Shown: piece by piece, positions 52,204 to 61,357 of the stretch
Position numbering within the stretch: position 1 is the stretch's first letter
Layout of the letters: the number at the start of each line of letters is the position of its first letter
Assembly: GCA_027306915.1 (NCBI GenBank)
Contig: DAHUYW010000015.1
Coordinates: 16,463 to 80,462 of the forward strand
Length of the DNA stretch: 64,000 bases
Reading direction: 5' to 3'
From: Spirochaetales bacterium
GTDB taxonomy: Bacteria; Spirochaetota; Spirochaetia; DAHUYW01
Made by a program: the position numbers and the translations under genes
Notes under the pieces: generated by a model
The model's input: the letters and a program-made list of their open reading frames with translations, nothing else
What the model was told of the DNA's origin: nothing
Database searches by the model: none

Positions 52204-52719
52204 ATGGAGATCTATTTCGTTCGCCACGGCGCCGCCGTTGACCAGAAGGAGTGGAAGGGGAGCGACCACGAGCGTCCCCTCACTGACAAAGGCACCCGCG
52301 AGATGGCGCGTGCGGCGCAGGGCATCGCCACCCTGGGCATCCGACCGGATCGGATCATTGCAAGCCCGTACGTTCGTGCGCGACAAACCGCAGATATCAT
52401 CGCAAAGGAGCTCGGACTCATCGATAACCTTGCCACCGACGAGCGGCTTTCGCCCGGCTTCGGAATCAAAGCGCTCGCCGCACTCCTCGAGGAATCCCCC
52501 AAGTCAGGCTCGTTCATGCTCGTCGGTCACGAACCGGACTTCAGTGCGGTTGTCGGTCGCCTCATCGGCGGCGGCCGCGTCGAATGCAGAAAGGGGAGCC
52601 TCGCGCGGGTTCGCCTGGACGATCCGACAGCGGGCGGCGGGATCCTTGTTTGTCTCCTTCCGCCCGAGCAGCTTGCCGGCCTTGCCCGAGGCAATCGCCT
52701 ACCGCGCGAGACTGAATGA
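52204..52719 (+). CDS. Histidine phosphatase, SixA-like
   Basis: 171 residues. The N-terminal V-R-H-G gives catalytic His8; A-S-P-Y-V-R-A-R-Q-T-A and the second catalytic His in L-V-G-H-E-P-D-F complete the site. SixA dephosphorylates phosphohistidine on signalling proteins; its location beside a PTS EIIA gene (divergent, 75-base gap) makes PTS phosphohistidine a reasonable target. The 3' end overlaps the ABC ATPase gene by 21 bases. Confidence 0.87.
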   Translation: MEIYFVRHGAAVDQKEWKGSDHERPLTDKGTREMARAAQGIATLGIRPDRIIASPYVRARQTADIIAKELGLIDNLATDERLSPGFGIKALAALLEESPKSGSFMLVGHEPDFSAVVGRLIGGGRVECRKGSLARVRLDDPTAGGGILVCLLPPEQLAGLARGNRLPRETE

Positions 52720-53481
52720 GTCCTTGAAGAGCTGCTGCGTGTAGGGATGCTCGGGGCTCCGCATGACCTTGTCGACCGGCCCGGCCTCCGCGATCTGCCC
52801 CTGCCGCATGATTACCAGACGGTCGCTCACGTAGGCGGCGAGACTGATGTCGTGGGTGATGAACATGATAGTCGGCCGATAGCCCGTGTGCAGGTCGAGA
52901 AGCACGTTCAGCACGGTCGCCCGCGAAGAGGCGTCGATCATCGTGGTCGGCTCGTCGGCGATGAGCAGGTGGGGCCGCAGCATGATCGCCCGCGCAATCA
53001 TCACGCGCTGGCGCTGCCCGCCCGAGAGCTCGTGGGGGATCTTGTGGAGCACGTCGCTCACGTTCAGCTTCACCGCTTCGAGCGCTTCGCGGATGAGACG
53101 GTCGCGCTCGGTCCGCGAGGGCCGCACAGGGGAGAGGCGCAGCGCGCTCTCGAGAACCCGCTCGACGCTGAAGAACTGATTAAAGGAGGCAAAGGGATCC
53201 TGGAAGATCGCCTGCACCTCCCTCCAGTAGGCCTTCTTCGCCGCGTGTCCGACGAGGTGCGTCACGTCCTTCCCCCTGAAGAGGATGCTTCCAGAGCTCG
53301 GCGGCATGAGCCGCAGGATTAGCCGGGCCAACGTCGATTTGCCGCTCCCGCTTTCACCCACGACCGAGATTATCTCCCCCAGCTCTATCGAGAGGTCGAC
53401 GTGGTCGACCGCCCGCACCAGGCCCTCTCCGCTGCCGAAAAGGCGCGTAAGAGCTCGCGTTTCTAAAATCGGCTCGCTCAT
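52699..53481 (-). CDS. Oligosaccharide/peptide ABC transporter ATPase (OppF/DppF type)
   Basis: 260 residues from ATG 53481, which overlaps the stop of the preceding ATPase (ATGA). Walker A G-E-S-G-S-G-K-S-T, Q-loop F-Q-D-P-F-A-S-F-N, signature L-S-G-G-Q-R-Q-R and Walker B I-A-D-E-P-T-T-M-I-D are intact. It is shorter than typical OppF (~320) because the C-terminal extension is missing. Confidence 0.9.
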   Translation of the reverse strand: MSEPILETRALTRLFGSGEGLVRAVDHVDLSIELGEIISVVGESGSGKSTLARLILRLMPPSSGSILFRGKDVTHLVGHAAKKAYWREVQAIFQDPFASFNQFFSVERVLESALRLSPVRPSRTERDRLIREALEAVKLNVSDVLHKIPHELSGGQRQRVMIARAIMLRPHLLIADEPTTMIDASSRATVLNVLLDLHTGYRPTIMFITHDISLAAYVSDRLVIMRQGQIAEAGPVDKVMRSPEHPYTQQLFKDSFSLAR

Positions 53482-54485
53482 TTTGCCACCGTGTCCTTCG
53501 CCCGCAGCTTTTCGGCCACCCACCAGCAGGCGGCCTGGTGCCCCACCTCGGTAGTCACCTCCGGAGGTATCTCCTGGGTGCATTTGGGACGAACAACCGG
53601 GCAGCGGGGAGCGAAGCGGCACCCCGGCGGCGGGAAGGCGAGATCGGGCGGAGATCCCTCGAAGTCCGGGATGCGCTCCCGACGATTCGCCGACTCGATC
53701 ACGATCGTCGCGTTCATGAGGGCCTTCGTGTAGGGATGGCTCGGCTCGAAGATCAACCTGTCCGTCGGACCGACCTCGGCGAGGTGTCCGGCATACATGA
53801 CCAGCACGCGATGGGCGATGCTCCGCAAGACCGGAAGCTCGTGGGTAACGAAGACGATGCTCCCGATGATCCGCTCGCGAAGGAGCCGATCCAAGAGGGC
53901 AAGGAGCGCCCGCTGCGAGCTCACGTCGAGCGCCGAGGTCGGCTCGTCCGCAACCAGTACGCGCGGGTTCAGGAGAGTCGATATCACCGCAACGACTCGC
54001 TGTTTCATTCCGCCGGAAAGCTGATGCGGGTAGGCCGTGAGCACCCGCGGAGGGAGCCCCAGCTGCTCCAGGCGCGTCCGCATCCGCTCGAGCGCCTCTT
54101 CCCGCGTAATCTCGGCGAGGTGAGAGCTCAATACGTCGAAGGCGAAATCCCCGATGCGCTGCGTCGGGTTGAGCGAGTTCATCGCCCCTTGGGGCAACAG
54201 CGCCACGAGAGTCCCCCGCAGATCGGCGGGAATCGACGAAAGATTCGCCATGTCGAGCACTTTTCCGTCTATCGCGAGCGATCCCGAGCGGACGGACAGC
54301 GGCTCATGAGCCGTCAGCGACAGCACGCTTGCGAGGGTCGACTTGCCGCACCCGGACTCTCCGGCTATACCGAGAACTTCGCCCTCGCGCAACGAGAGCG
54401 TGATCCCATCTACCGCGCGGACCCAGCCTCCGTCCAATCTCCGGTAGTAGGCCACCAGCTCCTTGGCGGTAAGGAGCTCGCTCAC
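53478..54485 (-). CDS. Oligosaccharide/peptide ABC transporter ATPase (OppD/DppD type)
   Basis: 335 residues with Walker A G-E-S-G-C-G-K-S-T, signature L-S-G-G-M-K-Q-R and Walker B V-A-D-E-P-T-S-A-L-D. The C-terminal oligopeptide extension includes the cysteine-rich C-R-F-A-P-R-C-P-V-V-R-P-K-C, which in relatives binds an iron-sulfur cluster. It overlaps the permease gene upstream by 4 bases. Confidence 0.93.
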   Translation of the reverse strand: MSELLTAKELVAYYRRLDGGWVRAVDGITLSLREGEVLGIAGESGCGKSTLASVLSLTAHEPLSVRSGSLAIDGKVLDMANLSSIPADLRGTLVALLPQGAMNSLNPTQRIGDFAFDVLSSHLAEITREEALERMRTRLEQLGLPPRVLTAYPHQLSGGMKQRVVAVISTLLNPRVLVADEPTSALDVSSQRALLALLDRLLRERIIGSIVFVTHELPVLRSIAHRVLVMYAGHLAEVGPTDRLIFEPSHPYTKALMNATIVIESANRRERIPDFEGSPPDLAFPPPGCRFAPRCPVVRPKCTQEIPPEVTTEVGHQAACWWVAEKLRAKDTVAK

Positions 54486-55342
54486 GCCGCTTGCCTCCTG
54501 GCTTGAAGTCGCGGATTGTAGATCTCATCCAAGCTCGAGTTCAAGAGAAGCAATCCGAACGACACAGCCGCGAGCAGCACCGCAGGCGGAATGAAGGTCC
54601 ACCAAACCCCCTGGCGCACCGCCTCCCACAGGAGCGCCCACTGCAAGAGGACTCCCAGCGAGATCGAGTTCGACGGCCCGAGGCCAAGAAGGCTTAAGCC
54701 CGCCTCGGTAAGGACCGCCGTTGCAAGCTGGAGGCTGAAGGCCATCCCCACGTAGGAAAGCACATAGGGCAGCACCTCCCTGAGGATGATCGGCACGTCG
54801 CGAGCCCCCGAAAGGCGCGCGATGTCGATATGCTCGCGGGTGCGAAGGCTTGCCGTTTGCGCGGCGATCGCACGAGCTGTCCATGGCCAGCTCGTGACTC
54901 CGATGATGAGCCCCATCGACACCGTCGAGCGGCTTCCGAGCGCTATGGAGAGCAGGATCAATATGACGATGGCCGGAATGGTGATCACGATGTTCGTGAA
55001 GCCCATGAAAAGCTCGCCCAGGACGCCGCCGTAATAACCGGCGGCGGTTCCGATCACCACTCCGATGACTATCGCAATCAGCCCCGCAACGACCCCAATC
55101 TCAAGCGAGTTGCGGGTGCCATACATGAGCAAGACCAGCTCATTGCGGCCGAAGTTGTCCGTCCCGAGAATCAAGCCGTGCGATGGAGGTTGATTGGGGC
55201 CGGCGACCACTTTCTGGGGATCCTGCCCCGAGATGATCGGTCCCAGAAGCGCGAAGAGAACCACGACGAGAACAAGAATGGCGCTTCCCCTGAACCGCGC
55301 CGAGCGGCCGGCAAGCTGATAAAACCGCGTTCGGTTTGCCAT
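54482..55342 (-). CDS. ABC transporter permease (DppC/OppC type)
   Basis: 286 residues, about six spans, N-terminal cytoplasmic leader, G-T-D-N-F-G-R-N-E and the EAA-like loop (I-A-R-L-S-G-A-R-D-V-P-I-I-L-R-E-V-L-P). Second permease of the pair. Confidence 0.93.
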   Translation of the reverse strand: MANRTRFYQLAGRSARFRGSAILVLVVVLFALLGPIISGQDPQKVVAGPNQPPSHGLILGTDNFGRNELVLLMYGTRNSLEIGVVAGLIAIVIGVVIGTAAGYYGGVLGELFMGFTNIVITIPAIVILILLSIALGSRSTVSMGLIIGVTSWPWTARAIAAQTASLRTREHIDIARLSGARDVPIILREVLPYVLSYVGMAFSLQLATAVLTEAGLSLLGLGPSNSISLGVLLQWALLWEAVRQGVWWTFIPPAVLLAAVSFGLLLLNSSLDEIYNPRLQARRQAA

Positions 55343-55345
55343 AAG

Positions 55346-56359
55346 CTATCGCTCTCCCATCCGCGCCGTACGTATCCGCGGATCGATGTATCCGTAGGCG
55401 ATGTCCACCAGAAAGTTCGCCATGAGAACCCCCACGATGATGAGCAGAGTCACCCCTTGGATCAGCGGGTAGTCGTTTGCCGTTATCGCATTGAAGAGGA
55501 GCGTCCCGATGCCGGGATAGGAGAAGACTATCTCGGTTATGAGCGCTCCGCCGACCAAAGTCCCAAGCGAGAGCGCGAGCCCGCTCACCTGCGGGAGCAT
55601 CGCGTTGCGGAACACGAAGGCAAGGATCCGCTCCTCACGCACCCCGAGTCCGGTCGAGTAGTTGACGTAGTCCGACCCCAGCTCGTAGATCGCCATCGAG
55701 CGCATCCCTACCGCCTGCCCTCCAATCGCGATAAGAATCAGCGACAGAAACGGGAGGGTGTAGTGGGTCAGAGCATCGCCGACAAAATGGAGGCTCAACG
55801 ACGGCGTCAGACCAAAGGAGTACCCGCCTCCGGCCGGGAAGATCGGGATGACCACGGCGAACAGGTAGAGAAGGATGATGGCAAATGCATAGTAGGGGAT
55901 GCTCGACATCGCAAGCGAGGAGACGAAGAGCGTCCGATCGAAGACCCCGCGTTTGTAGGCGGCGAGCGCCCCCAACATATTCCCCAAGATCCACCCGATG
56001 ATGATGGCAGGAAGCTGGAGAGCGAGCGTCCACGGTAGCGCCTGTCCGATGAGGGTGGTCACCCTTGCAGGATAGAGCGAGAAGGACTGCCCAAGGTTGC
56101 CTCGGAAGATGTTGAGCACGTAGGTCCCGTATTGCACAAGGATCGGTTTCTCGAGCCCGAACTGCGCGATGAAGGCCTGATAGATCTTGTTCGCGCCGGC
56201 TCCCGTGCCGCCGCTGCGCAAGAACTGCGACACCAGCACGTCCACGGGATTTCCAGGGATCAACCTCGGCAGAAAGAAGTTAAGCGTGATCGCCACGAAA
56301 AAGGCGATCACATACCATACCAGCTTGTTGAGAATGTATTTACGAAACGGATTCGCCAC
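55346..56359 (-). CDS. ABC transporter permease (DppB/OppB type)
   Basis: 337 residues from GTG 56359 (AGGGCAGGGA upstream); the open frame runs on to 56554 but crosses the hairpin and is not used. L-P-R-L-I-P-G-N-P and the EAA-like loop S-T-G-L-G-V-R-E-E-R-I-L are typical of DppB. Three bases separate it from DppC. Confidence 0.92.
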   Translation of the reverse strand: MANPFRKYILNKLVWYVIAFFVAITLNFFLPRLIPGNPVDVLVSQFLRSGGTGAGANKIYQAFIAQFGLEKPILVQYGTYVLNIFRGNLGQSFSLYPARVTTLIGQALPWTLALQLPAIIIGWILGNMLGALAAYKRGVFDRTLFVSSLAMSSIPYYAFAIILLYLFAVVIPIFPAGGGYSFGLTPSLSLHFVGDALTHYTLPFLSLILIAIGGQAVGMRSMAIYELGSDYVNYSTGLGVREERILAFVFRNAMLPQVSGLALSLGTLVGGALITEIVFSYPGIGTLLFNAITANDYPLIQGVTLLIIVGVLMANFLVDIAYGYIDPRIRTARMGER

Positions 56360-56385
56360 TCCCTGCCCTCGCTTCTTGGTACCAG

Positions 56386-56412
56386 CGAACGGGGGGCGTT
56401 GCCCCCCGTTCG
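56386..56412 (-). promoter_or_regulatory. Intercistronic hairpin between binding protein and permease genes
   Basis: A perfect 12-bp stem (56386-56397 with 56401-56412) with a 3-base loop, and an outer CCAGC/GCTGG pair that extends it past an AA bulge. No T tract on the minus strand, so it is better read as an mRNA-stabilising hairpin than a full terminator. Confidence 0.65.
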
Positions 56413-56441
56413 AAGCTGGGAATTTCAGTCTTGATCTTCGT

Positions 56442-58175
56442 TCACTTGGGCTGGAGGTGCCAAAGATCGGAAATATAGAAAAGCGGCGGCGCCGTCGGAT
56501 TGCTGTCCGTCGGGAAGCCCGTCCAGTGAGTGGTGTTGAATTCGTAGAACACAAGCGGCCGATACATCAGCGGAATGGAGGGAACCTGCTGCATGAAGAG
56601 CTTGTCGAGCTCTCCGAGGTACTCTTTCTTCTGGCTCTCGGTGGTTGCGGCAGCTGCCTTGTCGAGGAGCGGAGCGACGGCCGGGTCGCTAAAGCGCCCA
56701 TAATCCCAGAATGCGGTCTTGCCCTCGGGCGGCACGCCTCGGGAGTCCATGATGTTCTGGAAGCGCAGCCACGGGGAGGCGGGTCCAACACCCGCTACAT
56801 AGAACACTCCCAGGTCGAAATTACCCGTCTGAACATCCGAGATGTCCTCGGGGGCCTGGGGGAACTTTGTCGAAATGTCGATACCCACGGCCTTGGCGCT
56901 CTGGGATACCACCTGGCAGGCGGCCATCCAGTCGGTCCAGCCGTAGGGGGTCTGAACCGTGAAGCTCAGCTTGGTCCCGTCGGGCAACACATATATCCCG
57001 TCAGGTCCCTTCGTAGCCTGCAGCTGGTTCTGCAGGATATCGGTCGCTTTGGCGGGATCGTAGCTCCAGCCATACTGCTCGACGTTGCCCTGATCGTAGT
57101 ACTTGGACTCGTATCCAGTCGGGATGATCAGGCTCGACTTCGCCGGAATCGAGTACTCCGACATAGCCGTTTGGGCGATGAGCGGATAGTTGATCGCATA
57201 GGCGATAGCACGGCGCACGAGCGGATTGTTCAGACCCGGCTTCTGGGTGTTTATGACGAGCATCGGGATCGAGCCCGGCACGTAGTAGGGCTTATGGTCG
57301 TACCAGGTCTTCACATTGGGTATCGTCCAGACGTTTGGCACGAACTGCTGCGACCAGTCGAGGTCTCCCTGCTTGAGCGCCAGGTTCCCGTCGTCGTTGC
57401 TCTTGAAGATCGGGTGCACGACATACTTTGGCGCCGGCAGGCCGTAGAGCGAGGAACCCCAGTAGCTTGACGTCTTTTCGAGGACGACCTGCTGAGGGGA
57501 GTAGGTCTTGATCTTGTACGGCCCGGAACCCACCGGCGCGAAGTTGGTCTCTGCAAGCAATGCCTGCTGTCCCTGGTCGGCAATCTTTGACCAGATATGC
57601 TCCGGAAGGACGTAGATCGTGGCGACATACTGGGCGACTGCACCCTGATTCACCTTGGAAAGGTCGATCTGGACCGTCTGGTCGTCGACCGCCGTTACCT
57701 TGGAAACATAGTCCCACATCGGGCTGTAGGAAAGCGAGAAGCGCTTCCCAAGGTCGAAGGTGAAGGCCACGTCCTTCGCCGTGAGCGGCTGGCCGTCCTG
57801 CCACATCGCACCGGGTTGGAGCGTGACGGTGAGCTGGTTGGGTTTGGTCCACTCCATGCTCTGTCCAAGAAGCGGCGCATAGTTGCCGTCGAGGATGTTG
57901 AACATGAAGAGCGTCTCGTAGACGAAGCCGACGCCGTTCCCCCCCATGCTTCCGTCGCCGCCCGTCGGCCAAGCGGGATTACCGGAAAGGGGGTTAAAGT
58001 TCGTCGGAGGTCCCCACTGAAATCCACCGGTGTACACCGTCTCGTTGCGAGGGAGGCCACCGGGGGCCGTCATCGCGCCAGTCTGCTCCTTCGTTCCTCC
58101 TGCCCAGGAGAGAACGGGCAACAGCAGAAAGAGCGCTCCCGCCGCAACCCAAAGTAGTCCATGAGGTCTTCGCAT
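56442..58175 (-). CDS. ABC transporter substrate-binding protein, family 5
   Basis: 577 residues; signal peptide and then W-A-G-G-T-K-E. Family 5 (Dpp/Opp-like) marks include W-Q-D-G-Q-P-L-T-A-K-D-V-A-F-T-F and the two-lobe domain order. Family 5 proteins in Thermotoga and relatives bind cello- or manno-oligosaccharides as well as peptides. A GH3 beta-glucosidase directly upstream in the same direction makes beta-glucoside binding likely. GGAGGAGTGT precedes the ATG. Confidence 0.92.
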   Translation of the reverse strand: MRRPHGLLWVAAGALFLLLPVLSWAGGTKEQTGAMTAPGGLPRNETVYTGGFQWGPPTNFNPLSGNPAWPTGGDGSMGGNGVGFVYETLFMFNILDGNYAPLLGQSMEWTKPNQLTVTLQPGAMWQDGQPLTAKDVAFTFDLGKRFSLSYSPMWDYVSKVTAVDDQTVQIDLSKVNQGAVAQYVATIYVLPEHIWSKIADQGQQALLAETNFAPVGSGPYKIKTYSPQQVVLEKTSSYWGSSLYGLPAPKYVVHPIFKSNDDGNLALKQGDLDWSQQFVPNVWTIPNVKTWYDHKPYYVPGSIPMLVINTQKPGLNNPLVRRAIAYAINYPLIAQTAMSEYSIPAKSSLIIPTGYESKYYDQGNVEQYGWSYDPAKATDILQNQLQATKGPDGIYVLPDGTKLSFTVQTPYGWTDWMAACQVVSQSAKAVGIDISTKFPQAPEDISDVQTGNFDLGVFYVAGVGPASPWLRFQNIMDSRGVPPEGKTAFWDYGRFSDPAVAPLLDKAAAATTESQKKEYLGELDKLFMQQVPSIPLMYRPLVFYEFNTTHWTGFPTDSNPTAPPLFYISDLWHLQPK

Positions 58176-58220
58176 TACACTCCTCCTTCGATTCGAAGTC
58201 TTAGCGAAACTTATAAAAAA

Positions 58221-58250
58221 ACTCTACATCTGGTTTCTTTGCGCTGTCAA
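58221..58250 (-). promoter_or_regulatory. Promoter of the binding-protein gene
   Basis: Minus-strand TTGACA (58245-58250), 18-base spacer, TAGAGT (58221-58226). The palindrome ACACGTGT (58263-58270) lies 13 bases upstream of the -35; the same 8-mer is in the GH3 promoter. Rest of the 58176-58439 gap: no gene. Confidence 0.5.
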
Positions 58251-58439
58251 GGAAAATATGGAACACGTGTCAACCTGGGGCGATGGAACGGCGGAATACA
58301 ACCTCTTTCGGACTCTTGACCCCTCGGAGATATCTCTGAGATATCAACGCGGATCGAGGAGGTAGAGTGATTCGCCGAGCACTGCCGAGATGATGTGGGG
58401 CTGACCGCTCCCCCACCCTCCCTTCGCCCCGCAGAAGCT

Positions 58440-61163
58440 CTATGTGCCGATCCTCTCCAAGTCCGCGGCTATCGCCGCCAGCGCCTCCGCGGGCACCTGA
58501 TCGGGCGCCATCCCCGCAAGCTGCGTCAGGCTGAAGCCCATCGCCATTCCCAGTCGTGCATCGCCGCCTATGGCCGGCAGATGGCGCTCGAGGATGGCGC
58601 GGGTGCTCGGATCGGCAACCAGCTCCCTGACGGTGCTCTCGACGCTCAGCCGACGTGACGGGGCGCCGCCCGCGTAACCGAAAACGGCGCTCTTCGCGAG
58701 CGTCACGTGCGCCTTCGCCCGGATGTCAGCCGACGAGCTGCCGACGAGGATCGTGTACTCCCCCTCCTCCGCGACCCAGGCGTGACGGGCGTCGTCCCAG
58801 TAGGCGAAGGCTTCGCGATCGAGCGTGGCTATCACCGTGGCCGACTCTCCCGGACGCAGCATCACCTTGCTGAACGCCTTTAGCTCCTTGAGCGGGCGCA
58901 TGACGGAGGCCTTGGCGTCATGGAGGTAGAGCTGCACGACCTCCTGACCCTCCCGCCGGCCGCTGTTGGTGATGTCGATGGAAACGGACAGCTTATCGTC
59001 GGGCGAGACCGACTGCGCGCTCAGGCGGAGCTTGCCGTAGGTGAAATCGGTGTAGGAGAGACCGAAGCCGAAGGAGAAAAGGGGGGCCACAGCCTTTTTC
59101 TCATAGTAGCGGTAGCCGACGAAGACGCCCTCCCCGTAGCGCACTCTTCCGTTCTCTCCCGGATAACTCGTGTAGGAGGGGTTGTCTTCGACGCGAACGG
59201 GGAAGGTCACGGGCAGCCTCCCTGCGGGGTTCACGGCGCCGAAAAGAACATCGGCAATGGCATTTCCGCACTCCTGCCCCGGGAACCACGCCTCCAGGAC
59301 CGCTGACACCTTATCGAGCCAGGGCATGGTCACGGGCGAGCCCGTCTGGAGAACGATCACGGTCCGCGGGTTGGCGGCCGCCACCCTCTCGACGAGCTCG
59401 GCCTGCTGACCCACGAGATCCATGTCGAGCCGGTCCCTGCCCTCGGTCTCCCAGTCGCCGTTGAGACCCACAAACACCAGCGCGACGTCCGATCGAGAGG
59501 CGAGGCTCGCCGCGCGAGCGATCGCGTCCGGCGCGACGGGAGGCAGATGGCCGAGGCGCACTCCGCGCATCATCGTGGCGCCCTTCGTGCTGTACTGCAC
59601 GGAGATCCGATAGCTCTTCCCGGCGGTGAGCTCCACTTCCGCAGTCGCCTCGGCGCTCCCGGTGCCGAAGTAGGAGTCGCCCGGCGTTTGCCGGGTCCAG
59701 TTGTCGATGACCTCCTTGCCGTCGATGAGAAGGCGGCTCGTGCCTGCGCTCGTCAGCCCGAAGGCGTGACGGCCGCTTTCCGCCGGAGTGAAGCTCCCTT
59801 CAAGCACCGCCGAGAACGCTTCGGGGAGGTCGCCATCCTGCGCGGAATCAGGCATCCAGACCTGTTCGGAGAGACGGGCATGGGCGCGGTGGATGACGCT
59901 GCCCGAGAGGTCGAGGCTCCCGTAGTAAGAGAGTGCAAAGCCGTGCTCTCCGGGATCGTCGCCGCTGCGAATGCTCTCTTGATCGAGGTGCGGCAGCATC
60001 TTGTGGTTGGTGCACCCGATCTCGTATCCGATTTTGACCTTGTCACCGAGCTTTGCCCGTATGCCCTCGTAGGGGCTGACCGCATAGTGAGCGTTCACCT
60101 GGGCGCTTCCACCTCCCATAATCTGGGCGGTCTTTGCGTTTGGACCGATGATGGCGATGCTCTTCAGCCCGTCGGCCGCCAAGGGGAGCAGCGCGCCCTC
60201 ATTGCGCAGGAGCACGATCCCTTCGGCGGCCGCCCTTCGGGCGATGGCGCGGTGCTCCGGTCGATCAAGCGCCCGCTCGCGGAGCCTCTCTCCATTCGCG
60301 CCGGTTCGCTCGATGATGCGCAGGATGCGGCGGGCGGAATCGTCGATGGCTTCCACGGGGACCTTCCCCGCCTGAACCGCTTCCAGGAGCTTCGCTCCCC
60401 TCCAGACAGTCGGCCCCGGCATCTCGAGATCGAGTCCCGCTCGCACCGCCTCGGCCGTGCTTTTCGTCCCGAACCAGTCGGATATCACGATGCCGTCGAA
60501 GCCCCACTCCTTCTTCAGGATCTCCGTGAGGAGCCCGCCGGAATCGCCCGCGTAGATTCCATTCACTCGGTTGTAGGAGGACATAAGCGCCCAGCTCTTC
60601 GCCTCCTGGACCGCGGCGCGGAAGGGAGGCAGATAGATCTCGCGCAAGGTGCGCTCGTCAACCTCCGAGCTTATCGTGTTGCGCTCGAACTCCGAGTCGT
60701 TGCAGACGAAGTGCTTGACCGTCGCGCCGACGCCCCGGCTTTGCACGCCGGTGATATAGGAAACGGCCATGCGGGAGGTAAGATAGGGATCTTCGGAGAA
60801 ACACTCGAAGCTGCGGCCTCCGAGCGGCGTCCGGTGGATGTTGACCGTTGGAGCAAGAAGGACATTTGCGCCCTTGCTCTTCGCCTCCTCGGCGAGGAGC
60901 TCGCCGACCGACCGAACCAGCTCGACGTTCCAGGTCGCGGCAAGCGAGACCCCTGCGGGAAGGCAGGCCGAGGTCACGCTTCCCCCGACGAGCCCTCCTG
61001 AGCCTCGCGCGCCGTTCGGTCCGTCCGACATCTTGAATGCAGGTATTTTCAACCGCTCGATCGCGGTGGATAGCCACATTGAGTCCCCCGCCAACAGGGC
61101 TACCTTCTCCTCTATCGTCATAGCCTTCAGGGCTGCTTCGATTTTCGCCTCGTGTCCGTCCAT
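58440..61163 (-). CDS. Beta-glucosidase, glycoside hydrolase family 3 with PA14 domain
   Basis: 907 residues. N-terminal GH3 barrel with nucleophile Asp229 in V-I-S-D-W-F-G and K-H-F-V-C-N-D; a PA14 domain (~375-520) inserted in the second GH3 domain; G-L-N-G-D-W-E-T-E-G and S-P-V-T-M-P-W segments; C-terminal fibronectin III-like domain. This is the KmBglI-type layout, usually a beta-glucosidase with exo action on beta-glucosides. No signal peptide, so it is cytoplasmic. ATG 61163 is chosen for its GGAGGAGCAC; the open frame reaches 61355 but overlaps the tRNA promoter. Confidence 0.93.
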   Translation of the reverse strand: MDGHEAKIEAALKAMTIEEKVALLAGDSMWLSTAIERLKIPAFKMSDGPNGARGSGGLVGGSVTSACLPAGVSLAATWNVELVRSVGELLAEEAKSKGANVLLAPTVNIHRTPLGGRSFECFSEDPYLTSRMAVSYITGVQSRGVGATVKHFVCNDSEFERNTISSEVDERTLREIYLPPFRAAVQEAKSWALMSSYNRVNGIYAGDSGGLLTEILKKEWGFDGIVISDWFGTKSTAEAVRAGLDLEMPGPTVWRGAKLLEAVQAGKVPVEAIDDSARRILRIIERTGANGERLRERALDRPEHRAIARRAAAEGIVLLRNEGALLPLAADGLKSIAIIGPNAKTAQIMGGGSAQVNAHYAVSPYEGIRAKLGDKVKIGYEIGCTNHKMLPHLDQESIRSGDDPGEHGFALSYYGSLDLSGSVIHRAHARLSEQVWMPDSAQDGDLPEAFSAVLEGSFTPAESGRHAFGLTSAGTSRLLIDGKEVIDNWTRQTPGDSYFGTGSAEATAEVELTAGKSYRISVQYSTKGATMMRGVRLGHLPPVAPDAIARAASLASRSDVALVFVGLNGDWETEGRDRLDMDLVGQQAELVERVAAANPRTVIVLQTGSPVTMPWLDKVSAVLEAWFPGQECGNAIADVLFGAVNPAGRLPVTFPVRVEDNPSYTSYPGENGRVRYGEGVFVGYRYYEKKAVAPLFSFGFGLSYTDFTYGKLRLSAQSVSPDDKLSVSIDITNSGRREGQEVVQLYLHDAKASVMRPLKELKAFSKVMLRPGESATVIATLDREAFAYWDDARHAWVAEEGEYTILVGSSSADIRAKAHVTLAKSAVFGYAGGAPSRRLSVESTVRELVADPSTRAILERHLPAIGGDARLGMAMGFSLTQLAGMAPDQVPAEALAAIAADLERIGT

Positions 61164-61180
61164 GTGCTCCTCCATACGGA

Positions 61181-61210
61181 AGAATAGCACACGTGTACCG
61201 GAATGTGCAA
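61181..61210 (-). promoter_or_regulatory. Promoter of the GH3 gene
   Basis: Minus-strand TTGCAC (61205-61210), 18-base spacer, TATTCT (61181-61186). The palindrome ACACGTGT (61189-61196) lies inside the spacer. Confidence 0.45.
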
Positions 61211-61317
61211 TCGAAAAGCATCGTATAGTGTGCCGTATTTCGCTGCGTTTCGCATCGGCCGGCGTCCTGCGTACGCCCGCGGGCCTGCGCTTGCGCGCGC
61301 ATGCTCGTGGGTGCGTG

Positions 61318-61346
61318 TTGACTTTTTCCAGTTTTCTCGATACCTT
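61318..61346 (+). promoter_or_regulatory. Promoter of the initiator tRNA gene
   Basis: TTGACT (61318-61323), 17-base spacer, TACCTT (61341-61346), 12 bases before the mature tRNA start. Confidence 0.55.
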
Positions 61347-61357
61347 GGAAAGCACGA

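Noticed and set aside
59547..61001. A 484-codon open frame on the plus strand
   Set aside because: Antisense shadow of the GH3 gene.
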